Part shown: positions 1 through 7,195 of the stretch, one piece after another
Numbering within the stretch: position 1 is the first letter of the stretch
Layout: each line of letters starts with the position of its first letter
NCBI GenBank assembly: GCA_050736615.1
Contig: JBOHWL010000032.1
Location: forward strand, 1 to 51,003
Direction of reading: 5' to 3'
From: JBOHWJ01 sp050736615
GTDB taxonomy: Bacteria; Desulfobacterota; Binatia; Binatales; Binataceae
DNA length: 51,003 bases
The notes under the pieces: generated by a model
The model's database searches: none
What the model saw: the letters and a program-made list of their open reading frames with translations, nothing else
What the model was told of the DNA's origin: nothing
Translations under genes and position numbers: made by a program

Positions 1-1
1 G

Positions 2-1105
2 CACGTAGGTTACGGAGCGGCTTTTCAAAACCCGAATAATGCTCTTTCCGACGCCGAAGTCTATCGCCACGAGTTGCGTCTGGCCGAAATGGCGGAGCCG
101 CTCGGCTTTGATTCGGTATGGTCGGTCGAGCACCATTTCGACGATTACACCATGTGTCCCGACGTCCTGCAGTTCCTCTCCTACATGGCGGGCAAAACCA
201 AGCACGTCAAGCTCGGCTCGATGGTGGTTGTGTTGCCGTGGCATGACCCGGTGCGTGTGGCCGAGCAAATCTCGCTACTCGATCATCTGTCCGGCGGACG
301 CTTCATTCTTGGATTGGGCCGCGGCCTTGCGCGTATCGAATACGAGGGTTTTCGTCTAGATCAGAACGAAGGCCGCAATCTGTTCGTCGAATATGCTCAA
401 TTGATCCTGAACGCGCTCGAAAAGGGTTACATGGAAGGCGGCGCCAAGACCAACCAGCCCCGCCGCGACATTCGACCATTCCCGGCGCGTTCGTTCCGCG
501 GCCGTACCTACGCCGCGGCCGTATCGCCGGAGTCGATGCCGATCATGGCGAAGCTCGGAGTGGGCCTGCTCGTTATCCCGCAGAAGCCGTGGGAGGTGGT
601 CAAACAGGATTTCGAGGTCTACCACAAGGTCTGGAGTGAGGTTAACGCCGGTACCGAACCGCCCAAGCCGTTGTGCGGTGGGTTCTTCTTTGTCGACGAA
701 GACAAGACCCGCGCCGAAGAGGAAGGGATGAAGTGGATCACCGCCTATTATCATACGGCGATGAAACATTATGAGATGGCTTCCGAGAAATTCGGCTCGC
801 ACAAGAGCTACGAATTCTATAGCAACGTCAGCAAGTTCATCGCACGCCATGGGATGGAAGGCGCGGCCCGCGACTTTGCCAAGCTGATGCCGATTGGGAC
901 CCCCGGGCAGGTATTAGAGAAGCTCGCATTCATCAGGGATACCATTGATATGAACGGCGTCATGGCGAATTTCAGCTACGCCGGCATGCCTTTCGACGAA
1001 GCCGAGCGCAACATGCAATGCTTCGCCAAGCATGTGATGCCCGAGCTCAAGAAATGGCAGGCAAAGCCGCTGGTCGAAGGGGCTCTCACGGCGCGCGCGG
1101 CATAA
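2..1105 (+). CDS. LLM class flavin-dependent oxidoreductase, 5'-truncated by window edge
   Basis: Bacterial luciferase-like monooxygenase fold, expected to use reduced FMN or F420 to oxidise a small organic substrate in the cytoplasm; the substrate is not readable. The frame is open from base 2, well before the first possible TTG start at 74, so the true start lies outside the window. Visible family signatures are an N-terminal GFDSVWSVEHHF strand-helix, LGSMVVVLPWHDPVRVAEQ, and LDHLSGGRFILGLGRG, the usual flavin-pocket segment. Nearly the whole domain is present (about 367 codons). A hairpin terminator follows the stop. It is one of five LLM genes in this window, none adjacent to it. Family assignment is firm; specificity is unknown. 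Confidence 0.9.
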   Translation, partial: HVGYGAAFQNPNNALSDAEVYRHELRLAEMAEPLGFDSVWSVEHHFDDYTMCPDVLQFLSYMAGKTKHVKLGSMVVVLPWHDPVRVAEQISLLDHLSGGRFILGLGRGLARIEYEGFRLDQNEGRNLFVEYAQLILNALEKGYMEGGAKTNQPRRDIRPFPARSFRGRTYAAAVSPESMPIMAKLGVGLLVIPQKPWEVVKQDFEVYHKVWSEVNAGTEPPKPLCGGFFFVDEDKTRAEEEGMKWITAYYHTAMKHYEMASEKFGSHKSYEFYSNVSKFIARHGMEGAARDFAKLMPIGTPGQVLEKLAFIRDTIDMNGVMANFSYAGMPFDEAERNMQCFAKHVMPELKKWQAKPLVEGALTARAA

Positions 1106-1133
1106 CCGCACGGCCTTTTTGCGAAATGAAAGA

Positions 1134-1159
1134 GCGGCTCTTTGAGCCGCCCTTTTTTT
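1134..1159 (+). terminator. Intrinsic terminator after the LLM gene
   Basis: A perfect 7-bp stem GCGGCTC/GAGCCGC with a TTT loop is followed by CCTTTTTTT, 29 bases after the LLM stop codon. It sits between convergent genes. The T-run is on the plus strand, so it mainly serves the upstream gene. Confidence 0.85.
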
Positions 1160-1198
1160 ATGGACGCGGCGAGACAGACGATGCGGTCAAAATACGCC

Positions 1199-2044
1199 CT
1201 AGAAGAACCATCCCGTGTCGGCGGAAGGACCAAGTAGTGCGCCGATGTAGCGTTCCAGCTCGATATTGAATTTCAGTACGACGCGATCGGAGCCGGAGGT
1301 CAAGCCGATTCCAGGCCCGGCATTGTACTCAATACCGTGCGACAGTTCTCCCCATACGACCGGAAATACGTAATGCTGTTGTTGGCCGATCTGGTCATTA
1401 TCGTTGAGGTGCCCGATACCACCATAGAATTCCACACCGGGCGAGAAATAGCGCGACCAACGATAATACATCCCGCTGGCGTAACCGAATTCAAACCACT
1501 TGTTATCGCTCTCGCCGACCAGCGGCTTTTCGAAGACCGGATCGAATATGAGCGAGAATGGTCCGATATCCTTTTCGATGATCGGCCGCAATTCCACTTC
1601 CAGATCATCATCATCGAACTGCGGCGTGCGATTCCATTCAAGTTCCACATACCAGCCGAGATCGACGGGCAACCTGCCGGGCGTGAACAGTTGGCCGCGC
1701 AAACGATAACTCGAGCCGGCGTACCAGTAGCCGTGCCCGGGAACCTCCGCGAATTTCAAATAACCCGCGGCTTCAATCCGGTCGGTTAAACCGTAAGTGA
1801 ATTCATACTGATTATACCAGAGCCCCTGGGAGCGGAATTCGCCTGAGGAAGTGCCCTGGCCGGCATGGCTGTGGCCATTGGCCACAATCGCGTTATCGGT
1901 CTCAAGCTCGACCATCCCTCTTGGTTCAGTGGCGTAGGGATAAACCTCGAACTCCCACGGATCCACCTGCGCATAACTATTATGGGCGAACAGCATGGGA
2001 ATGCAGGCAAAAGCTGAAATAGCAAGTACGGTACGGATATTCAC
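1199..2044 (-). CDS. Exported protein, probable outer-membrane beta-barrel
   Basis: 281 residues with a cleavable-looking signal peptide (hydrophobic core around residues 6-20, cleavage likely near NSYA-QVD). The mature part is rich in alternating aromatic and polar residues, ends in phenylalanine (TGWFF), and has repeated strand-like segments such as YNQYEFTYGLTDRIEAAG and YVELEWNRTP, as in single-chain outer-membrane barrels. I do not recognise a specific family. It is the last gene of a three-gene operon with the heme-binding protein (13-nt gap) and the cupredoxin, so it probably falls under the same Fur-type operator. The start is GTG at 2044, preceded by a purine-rich GAGAAAG. The role in metal or heme handling is inferred from context only. 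Confidence 0.7.
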   Translation of the reverse strand: MNIRTVLAISAFACIPMLFAHNSYAQVDPWEFEVYPYATEPRGMVELETDNAIVANGHSHAGQGTSSGEFRSQGLWYNQYEFTYGLTDRIEAAGYLKFAEVPGHGYWYAGSSYRLRGQLFTPGRLPVDLGWYVELEWNRTPQFDDDDLEVELRPIIEKDIGPFSLIFDPVFEKPLVGESDNKWFEFGYASGMYYRWSRYFSPGVEFYGGIGHLNDNDQIGQQQHYVFPVVWGELSHGIEYNAGPGIGLTSGSDRVVLKFNIELERYIGALLGPSADTGWFF

Positions 2045-2057
2045 GCTAACATCTTTC

Positions 2058-2525
2058 TCAGTTGAGGTGTTGTCTGGTTTCCTGAATCAGTGAAGACTGA
2101 ACCCATTTGCGTAGCATCAAGCGATCGCGGCTACTCAGCCGCGCTCCCGGATGAACCAACCGATATTCCCATGGCGGCATCGCCTCATCATTCAATGCGC
2201 GCCCGATCCATTCGAGCTTTCGCCGCCGTGTTTGCGGATAGTACGTGGCCCATTCGGAAAAGTTCACCTCTTTTCGCGCGAGTCCGACGTGACGAGCGAT
2301 CAGCCACGAAAACGGCGCCACATGGCTATACCAGCGCCAGCGGGTGAGATTGGAGTGGCAGTCGTAACAGGCTCGCTTCAGGATCGCATCTATCGCGGGC
2401 GGCGCCGCGATATCACCAGTGACGGGGGGGTTGCTCTGTTCCACCGGAACGAACTGGATCAGCATCATCGTCACGCCCAGCAACAGACCAATCACCACCG
2501 TTCGCTTGACCGCCGTTGATTCCAC
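2058..2525 (-). CDS. Heme-binding domain protein with CxxCH
   Basis: 155 residues: an N-terminal membrane anchor or signal (VVIGLLLGVTMMLIQFV) followed by a compact heme-binding domain of the Haem_bd type. The heme attachment motif CYDCH is at about residues 53-57, followed by SNLTRWRWYSHVAP, NFSEW and MPPWEYRLVHPGARLS, all hallmark segments of that family. The protein should sit in the periplasm with one covalently bound heme. The GTG start is 5 nt downstream of the cupredoxin stop, which suggests translational coupling. The barrel gene follows. An electron-transfer or metal-reduction role with the cupredoxin is plausible but inferred. Confidence 0.85.
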   Translation of the reverse strand: MESTAVKRTVVIGLLLGVTMMLIQFVPVEQSNPPVTGDIAAPPAIDAILKRACYDCHSNLTRWRWYSHVAPFSWLIARHVGLARKEVNFSEWATYYPQTRRRKLEWIGRALNDEAMPPWEYRLVHPGARLSSRDRLMLRKWVQSSLIQETRQHLN

Positions 2526-2530
2526 CGCGA

Positions 2531-2887
2531 CTACCTGGCGACGATGGTGCCTTCGGGGACGTCCTGGTGAAAATCGTCGTAAAAGTCGTAGCTGCCGGTA
2601 CTCAATGCGGGCAGGTGCACGGTGATAGTTTGCCCGGGTTGGAGCACCTGTTCGCGATTAAGTTTGAAACTTTCGAATTCGATAGTGCGTTTGCTCGAAT
2701 TCAGCACCTTGAGAATCAGCGGTTCGCCCGCGGCAACGTTCAGGGTCTGCGGCGCAAAGCGATTGTTCTGATAGTGCAGCCATACGACGCTGTCGTTGGT
2801 CTGAGCGGCTGGCAATGCCGCGGGCACGGCGAGAATCGCGCAAATGGCCAGGCACGAAGTTAAGAATGAGCGATGTGGGATGCGCAT
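2531..2887 (-). CDS. Periplasmic cupredoxin-domain protein
   Basis: 118 residues from the ATG at 2887, chosen because AAAGGAG lies 6 nt upstream; a longer reading to 3004 would run through the promoter and operator. Residues 1-27 form a signal peptide ending PAALPAA. The rest is a single beta-sandwich of Cupredoxin_1 type: WLHYQNNRFAPQTLNVAAGE, then LNSSKRTIEFES, then STGSYDFYDDFHQDVPEG. The classic C-x-H copper ligand cluster is not obvious. The domain resembles the N-terminal cupredoxin module of EfeO-like iron-uptake proteins, where acidic and His residues take the place of a blue-copper site. First gene of the operon, directly behind the Fur-type operator. Function in metal binding is inferred. 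Confidence 0.8.
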   Translation of the reverse strand: MRIPHRSFLTSCLAICAILAVPAALPAAQTNDSVVWLHYQNNRFAPQTLNVAAGEPLILKVLNSSKRTIEFESFKLNREQVLQPGQTITVHLPALSTGSYDFYDDFHQDVPEGTIVAR

Positions 2888-2893
2888 CAAGGG

Positions 2894-2900
2894 CTCCTTT
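2894..2900 (-). promoter_or_regulatory. Ribosome binding site that decides the cupredoxin start
   Basis: Read on the minus strand this is AAAGGAG, 6 nt before ATG 2887. It fixes the start inside the longer open frame. Confidence 0.75.
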
Positions 2901-2902
2901 GT

Positions 2903-2921
2903 ATTGAGAACGATTCTCAAT
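2903..2921. promoter_or_regulatory. Fur-type operator, 19-bp palindrome
   Basis: ATTGAGAA-CGA-TTCTCAAT is a perfect 8-bp inverted repeat around a 3-bp centre, very close to the known Fur-family box pattern built on GAGAATNATTCTC. It overlaps the -10 region of the operon promoter and lies 16 bp before the cupredoxin ATG, so an iron-loaded repressor bound here would block transcription. Another Fur-family member (Zur, PerR) cannot be excluded from sequence alone. Confidence 0.75.
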
Positions 2922-2946
2922 ATCGCTTTGCCCGCCACGCTGTCAA
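2917..2946 (-). promoter_or_regulatory. Sigma70-type promoter of the cupredoxin operon
   Basis: On the minus strand a perfect -35 TTGACA (2941-2946), an 18-nt spacer and a weak -10 TATTGA (2917-2922) precede the operon. The -10 lies inside the palindromic operator. The predicted 5' leader is only about 20 nt. Confidence 0.6.
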
Positions 2947-3133
2947 GCGCGCCGTGATGTTTCTTCTCGCTGAAGATGAAAACCGCTTCACCCAAGTCTT
3001 TCACTTCCCTTGTGCGGCGGCTCAGCGGATTCTGGCGAAGCGCGATCGAGCGTTGTAAGGTTGCCTTGATGGCTGGCTACTTTCGCGCGGCGAGCGCGTG
3101 ATTTGGAGCCCGGTTCTAAAAATGGAGAACGAT

Positions 3134-3973
3134 ATGGAAATCGAGGCCGCGCAAAATTCCGCCGACGTTCGCACCGCGCTGAATTATCTGGCCGATATGA
3201 GCGAAAAACCGGCGACGTACATGTACAAGGAGCCAGGGCTGCCGTCGCGCACCTGGCGCTTCAGCGAACACGAGGTGACCATCCACGACGGCCGCGCGCT
3301 GCTGAACGAGTTGTCGTTGAGCCGGCAAGGTTTCGAGCTAATTCATGCGGAAACGTCCGTAGCGAATTTTTACGATGAAAGTGAAGTGCGGCGCGTCTAC
3401 TATCCGGAATGTGAGCGGCTGGTGCGGTTTGCCACCGGCGCCGCGCGGGTGTTCGTGTTCGACCACAACGTGCGATGCGGTCCGATGGCGAAGCGGGGCG
3501 AAAATGGTGCGCGCGAGCCGGTCAAAGCGGCGCACAACGATTATACCCTGAAATCAGGACCCCAGCGCGTGCGCGACTTGATGGGCGAGGAGGCGGAGGC
3601 GCTGCTTAAGCATCGCTACGCCGTGATCAACGTATGGCGGCCGATTACCGGCCCGGTGCAGGAATCACCGCTGGCCGTATGCGATGCGCGGAGCATGGCG
3701 CCGCGCGATTTTGTCGCCACTGATCTGAAATATCGCGATCGCACCGGCGAAGTTTACTCGGTCGCCTACAATCCCAGCCATCGCTGGTATTATTTTCCTC
3801 GGATGCGGTCTGACGAGGTACTGCTGCTCAAGTGCTACGATTCGGATGAGCGCTTTACGCGTTTTACCGCGCACACCGCCTTTGCGGATCCGAACAGCGC
3901 ACCCGATGCGCCGCCGCGCGAGAGTATTGAGGCGCGCACGCTGGTTTTTTTCGCGCCGGAGAATGATCGATAG
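3134..3973 (+). CDS. CmcJ/NvfI-family oxidoreductase
   Basis: 279 residues. It resembles the CmcJ/NvfI/AsaB family, iron-dependent oxygenase-fold proteins found in cephamycin and fungal meroterpenoid pathways and widely as uncharacterised bacterial homologues. Supporting segments are VFVFDHNVR (about residues 105-113), AAHNDYTLKSGPQRV, INVWRPITGPVQESPLAVCD, WYYFPRMRSDEVLLLKCYDS and TAFADPNSAPDAPPRESIEART, the typical C-terminal signature. The start at 3134 is preferred because GGAG ends 6 nt before it; GTG 3098 and ATG 3122 are alternatives. It heads a plus-strand run with an enoyl-CoA hydratase and an amidohydrolase, so it may oxidise a catabolic substrate. Family is fairly sure; substrate unknown. 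Confidence 0.8.
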   Translation: MEIEAAQNSADVRTALNYLADMSEKPATYMYKEPGLPSRTWRFSEHEVTIHDGRALLNELSLSRQGFELIHAETSVANFYDESEVRRVYYPECERLVRFATGAARVFVFDHNVRCGPMAKRGENGAREPVKAAHNDYTLKSGPQRVRDLMGEEAEALLKHRYAVINVWRPITGPVQESPLAVCDARSMAPRDFVATDLKYRDRTGEVYSVAYNPSHRWYYFPRMRSDEVLLLKCYDSDERFTRFTAHTAFADPNSAPDAPPRESIEARTLVFFAPENDR

Positions 3974-4101
3974 GGAGGCTGCGCACCTGCGGCCCGCGGT
4001 CATTTATCAGCGCGAAGAGTCCGGGGCTTTCCGCGATATTGTTCACGATTCCAGACGCATCGCGGGGGCGGAGGACGAAAGCGCGTCAGAGGAGGGCTGC
4101 G

Positions 4102-4860
4102 ATGAAAGTATTGTTCGAAAAAAAAGGCTCCATCGCCTATGTCACGATCAACCGTCCCGAACGTTTGAACGCATGTGATTACGAGACCTACGCCCGGCTC
4201 GGGGAAATCTGGATCGAATTTCGGGACGATCCGGCGTTGCGCGTTGCGATCCTGACCGGAACCGGCGAGCGAGCCTTTTGCGCCGGCAGTGACATCAAGG
4301 CCAATTACGTCGGCCGCCGAGACGAGGAGCCGCATCAAACTCCTTTCGCGATCATGTTCGATCTGTACAAGCCGATCATCGCCGCCATCAATGGCCATGC
4401 CAACGGCGGTGGGCTCGAACAGGCGCTCGCCTGTGATATCAGAGTCGCGGCCGATCACGCGCAATTCGGTTTGGGTGAGGTGCGGCTCGGATGGTTGCCG
4501 GGTGGTGGAGGAACGCAACGTTTGCCGCGGCTGATCCCGCTTGGCCGTGCGCTTGAGTTGCTCTACACCGGCAATCGGATCGACGCGCAAGAAGCGTTGC
4601 GGCTGGGATTGGTTGATCACGTCGTTCCCATGAGCCGGTTGCTCGGCAAGTGCGAGGAAATTGCCGTGGAAATCTGCAAAAGCGCGCCGCTCGCGGTCTC
4701 GCGCATCAAGCAGGCCACACTGCGCGGGTTGGACCTGCCTCTGGCCGACGGCCTCAAGCTTGAGCGTGAGCTGTATCAATGGCTGCAAGGGACCGAGGAT
4801 GCGCGCGAAGGAGCGCTCGCGTTTGCTGAAAAGCGGCCGCCGCGCTGGCAAAGCAAATAG
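4102..4860 (+). CDS. Enoyl-CoA hydratase/isomerase family protein
   Basis: 252 residues of crotonase fold. The oxyanion-hole segments AFCAGSDIK and GHANGGGLE are present. Both catalytic glutamates of true hydratases can be placed: one in GGGLE and one 20 residues later in GLGEVRLGW, followed by PGGGGTQRLPRL. Syn-hydration of a trans-2-enoyl-CoA is therefore more likely than one of the divergent crotonase activities. The start at 4102 follows a strong GGAGGG; an upstream in-frame extension from 4039 lacks family similarity. It lies between the CmcJ-like gene and the amidohydrolase on the same strand with short gaps, consistent with a small catabolic operon. The exact acyl chain is not readable. 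Confidence 0.92.
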   Translation: MKVLFEKKGSIAYVTINRPERLNACDYETYARLGEIWIEFRDDPALRVAILTGTGERAFCAGSDIKANYVGRRDEEPHQTPFAIMFDLYKPIIAAINGHANGGGLEQALACDIRVAADHAQFGLGEVRLGWLPGGGGTQRLPRLIPLGRALELLYTGNRIDAQEALRLGLVDHVVPMSRLLGKCEEIAVEICKSAPLAVSRIKQATLRGLDLPLADGLKLERELYQWLQGTEDAREGALAFAEKRPPRWQSK

Positions 4861-4907
4861 CCGATCAGACCTTCACTCGGGCGGCATTACTCAGTCGTGG
4901 AGCCGCG

Positions 4908-5735
4908 ATGATAGTTGATACGCATGTGCACGTGATTGCCGAAGACCAGCGGCAATATCCACGCACCCCCGCCGCGGCGAATACCGAATGGGTGCGGGAT
5001 TTGACCGCCGAAAGTCTGCTCGCGCTGATGGAGGAAGCGGGAATCGGCCGCACTATTCTGGTGCAGGCCCATGGCGCCTACCAATACAACAACAACTACG
5101 CGGCGGATTGTGCGCGGAAGTACTCCGGGAGCTTCGCCAGCGTCTGTATCGTCGATGCATTGGAGAAAGACGCCGCTGATCAGTTGAGTTACTGGGTGAA
5201 CGAGCGCGGCGTGCGCGGCCTCCGCCTGTTCGATCTCGGAAGGCGGAGAAGCTGGCTCGATCAGCCGGCTACGTTTTCGTTGTGGGAGCGCGCACGCTCG
5301 CTTGGCATCCCGGTGTGCGTATGCACGCGCTGGCGAAATTTGCCGCTGCTCCACGCGCCGCTCGTGCGTTTTCCTGAAATCCCGTTCGCGCTGGATCATC
5401 TGGGACTGCCGCGGCTTGATCGAGGGGCGCCGTATGAGGCGGTGATGCCGCTGTTCGAGATGGCGCGGTTCCCCAATGTTTATTTGAAATTCTCGACCGT
5501 CAGCATCGACGAGGCGAGCCGTGGAAAGAGCAGCCCCAAGGATTTCTTTCAACGGCTGCTCGAGCGATTCGGGCCTCAGCGGATGATGTGGGGTTCGAAC
5601 TATCCCGCCACTTATGATCGCAGTCTACAGCAACAACTGGAGTTGGCACGCGAGGAGTTGTCGTTTATCTCGACGGAAGACCAGCGCTGGCTGTTCAGCG
5701 AAACGGCGCTCACGTTATGGCCCGAGTTGCGCTGA
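4908..5735 (+). CDS. Amidohydrolase family 2 protein (PDC-lactonase-like)
   Basis: 275 residues, a metal-dependent TIM-barrel hydrolase. The N-terminal DTHVHV metal motif, a mid-protein strand LRLFDLG, FALDHLGLP and the C-terminal MMWGSNYP place it with the amidohydrolase-2 group that includes 2-pyrone-4,6-dicarboxylate lactonase. The residue normally aspartate in GSDWP is asparagine here (GSNYP), a variant that occurs in the family and may shift metal use or chemistry. It is the third gene of the plus-strand run. With the crotonase upstream and the AMACR convergent downstream, a role in opening a lactone or cleaving a ring-derived intermediate is plausible. Substrate unknown. Confidence 0.85.
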   Translation: MIVDTHVHVIAEDQRQYPRTPAAANTEWVRDLTAESLLALMEEAGIGRTILVQAHGAYQYNNNYAADCARKYSGSFASVCIVDALEKDAADQLSYWVNERGVRGLRLFDLGRRRSWLDQPATFSLWERARSLGIPVCVCTRWRNLPLLHAPLVRFPEIPFALDHLGLPRLDRGAPYEAVMPLFEMARFPNVYLKFSTVSIDEASRGKSSPKDFFQRLLERFGPQRMMWGSNYPATYDRSLQQQLELAREELSFISTEDQRWLFSETALTLWPELR

Positions 5736-5833
5736 CGCCGTTACGCATGACACCTGACAACGGTTACGCAGAGGATAAATAGAACATCAATCGAGCATCG
5801 CGAGCGCTTCCCCGGCCGCCGGTATGGAATGCC

Positions 5834-5861
5834 GCGGGCGAACGAATTGATCTTCGCCCGC
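5834..5861. terminator. Stem-loop between convergent genes
   Basis: A perfect 9-bp inverted repeat GCGGGCGAA/TTCGCCCGC encloses a 10-nt loop between the convergent amidohydrolase and AMACR genes. No T-run follows on either strand, so if it terminates it is not a classical intrinsic terminator. Confidence 0.4.
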
Positions 5862-5872
5862 CCGCGCTACAT

Positions 5873-7033
5873 CTACTTTGGCTGCGCGTGAACTCCAATT
5901 GCGCGCGCTCCTTTGAGCCGTTCCAATTCCGCGGCGGTGAAGCCCCAGTCCCGCAACGCCTCCTCGGTATGTTCGCCTGCTTGCGCGGGCCGGCGCTGGA
6001 TCTGGCTCGGCGTGCGCAGAAAACGGGGCGCCGGGGCGGGTTGGGTTACGCCTTCGAATTCCACGAACGTCCCGCGATGCCGATTATGCGGATGCGCGGG
6101 CGCTTCGTTCATGTCCAGTACCGGAGCGAAGCAGACTTCGCTACCCTCCATGATGCGGCACCATTCATCGCGCGTCTTGGTACGGAAAACCGCTTCGACA
6201 CGTTCCTTCATTCGCGGCCACGCCGGACGGTCGTTTTGGCGCGGCAACTCTTCATTTTGTAATCCGCCCAGGCGCAGCAACTCGGCGTAAAACTTGGGTT
6301 CGATCGAACCAATCGCAACGTGTTTGCCGTCGCTGGTCTCATAAACGTCGTAGTAATGCGAGCCGGTATCGAGGATATTGTCGCCGCGCTTATCCGACCA
6401 GATGCCCGCGCCGTGCAGTCCGTAGATTGCCGTCATCAGCGAGGAAGCGCCGTCGATCATGGCGACATCAACTACCTGGCCTTTCCCTGATTTTTGCGCC
6501 TCCAGCATCCCGGCGACCACGCCGAGAGCTAAATAAAGCGCGCCACCGCCAAAATCACCAATTAAATTCAAAGGCGGCACCGGCGCCTGTCCTTTGCGTC
6601 CGATGGAATGCAACGCGCCGGTGAGCGCGATATAGTTGATATCGTGACCGGAGGCATGCGCGAGCGGCCCCTCCTGCCCCCAGCCGGTCATGCGGCCATA
6701 GACCAGGCGTGGATTGCGCGCCATGCAGACGTCCGGTCCGAGTCCCAACCGTTCCATTACGCCCGGGCGGAAACCTTCAATAAGCGCGTCCGCCTTGGTA
6801 ATCAGCTTGAGCGCGACCTCAGCGCCTTCCGGACGTTTGAGGTCAAGCGCCACCGAACGGCGTCCACGATTGAGCAAGTTATACTTGGTCTGTGTCTGAA
6901 TCCCCAGGTTCGCATCCTCGGCGCGGTCAAGCCGGAGCACCTCGGCGCCCATATCGGAAAGCAGCATCGCGCACATGGGCGCGGGGCCGATTCCCGCAAA
7001 TTCGATAATCTTATAACCGGACAATACCGCCAT
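5873..7033 (-). CDS. CaiB/BaiF CoA-transferase family, probable alpha-methylacyl-CoA racemase
   Basis: 386 residues. The N-terminus IGPAPMCAMLLSDMGAEV and RLDRAED match alpha-methylacyl-CoA racemases rather than formyl-CoA transferases. The expected catalytic His lies in GHDINYIALTGAL (about residue 126) and the Asp in LIGDFGGGALYLALG (about 158), the pair that in characterised racemases moves the alpha proton. The enzyme would interconvert 2R- and 2S-methylacyl-CoA so that branched chains can enter beta-oxidation. The ATG at 7033 has GAGGAGG 8 nt upstream. It is convergent to the crotonase/amidohydrolase run, and the theme of branched or cyclic acyl-CoA breakdown is shared. Family placement is firm; racemase activity is likely. 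Confidence 0.9.
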   Translation of the reverse strand: MAVLSGYKIIEFAGIGPAPMCAMLLSDMGAEVLRLDRAEDANLGIQTQTKYNLLNRGRRSVALDLKRPEGAEVALKLITKADALIEGFRPGVMERLGLGPDVCMARNPRLVYGRMTGWGQEGPLAHASGHDINYIALTGALHSIGRKGQAPVPPLNLIGDFGGGALYLALGVVAGMLEAQKSGKGQVVDVAMIDGASSLMTAIYGLHGAGIWSDKRGDNILDTGSHYYDVYETSDGKHVAIGSIEPKFYAELLRLGGLQNEELPRQNDRPAWPRMKERVEAVFRTKTRDEWCRIMEGSEVCFAPVLDMNEAPAHPHNRHRGTFVEFEGVTQPAPAPRFLRTPSQIQRRPAQAGEHTEEALRDWGFTAAELERLKGARAIGVHAQPK

Positions 7034-7195
7034 AGCCTTGCCTCCTCGGTGCTGGTAACGAGTCCGATGCTAATCGGAAGAGGGACTCACTAACTGTATA
7101 GCTTATCAGGAGGGGTATTTCACAATGCCCGGAACCTCCGGTCCATTACGGCGCGCGGGATTTTGACGCACCCATTTCCAGGCGGCATACCCTGC

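Noticed and set aside
4000..4851. 283-residue minus-strand frame over the crotonase gene
   Set aside because: Both catalytic glutamates and the oxyanion-hole segments are encoded on the plus strand.
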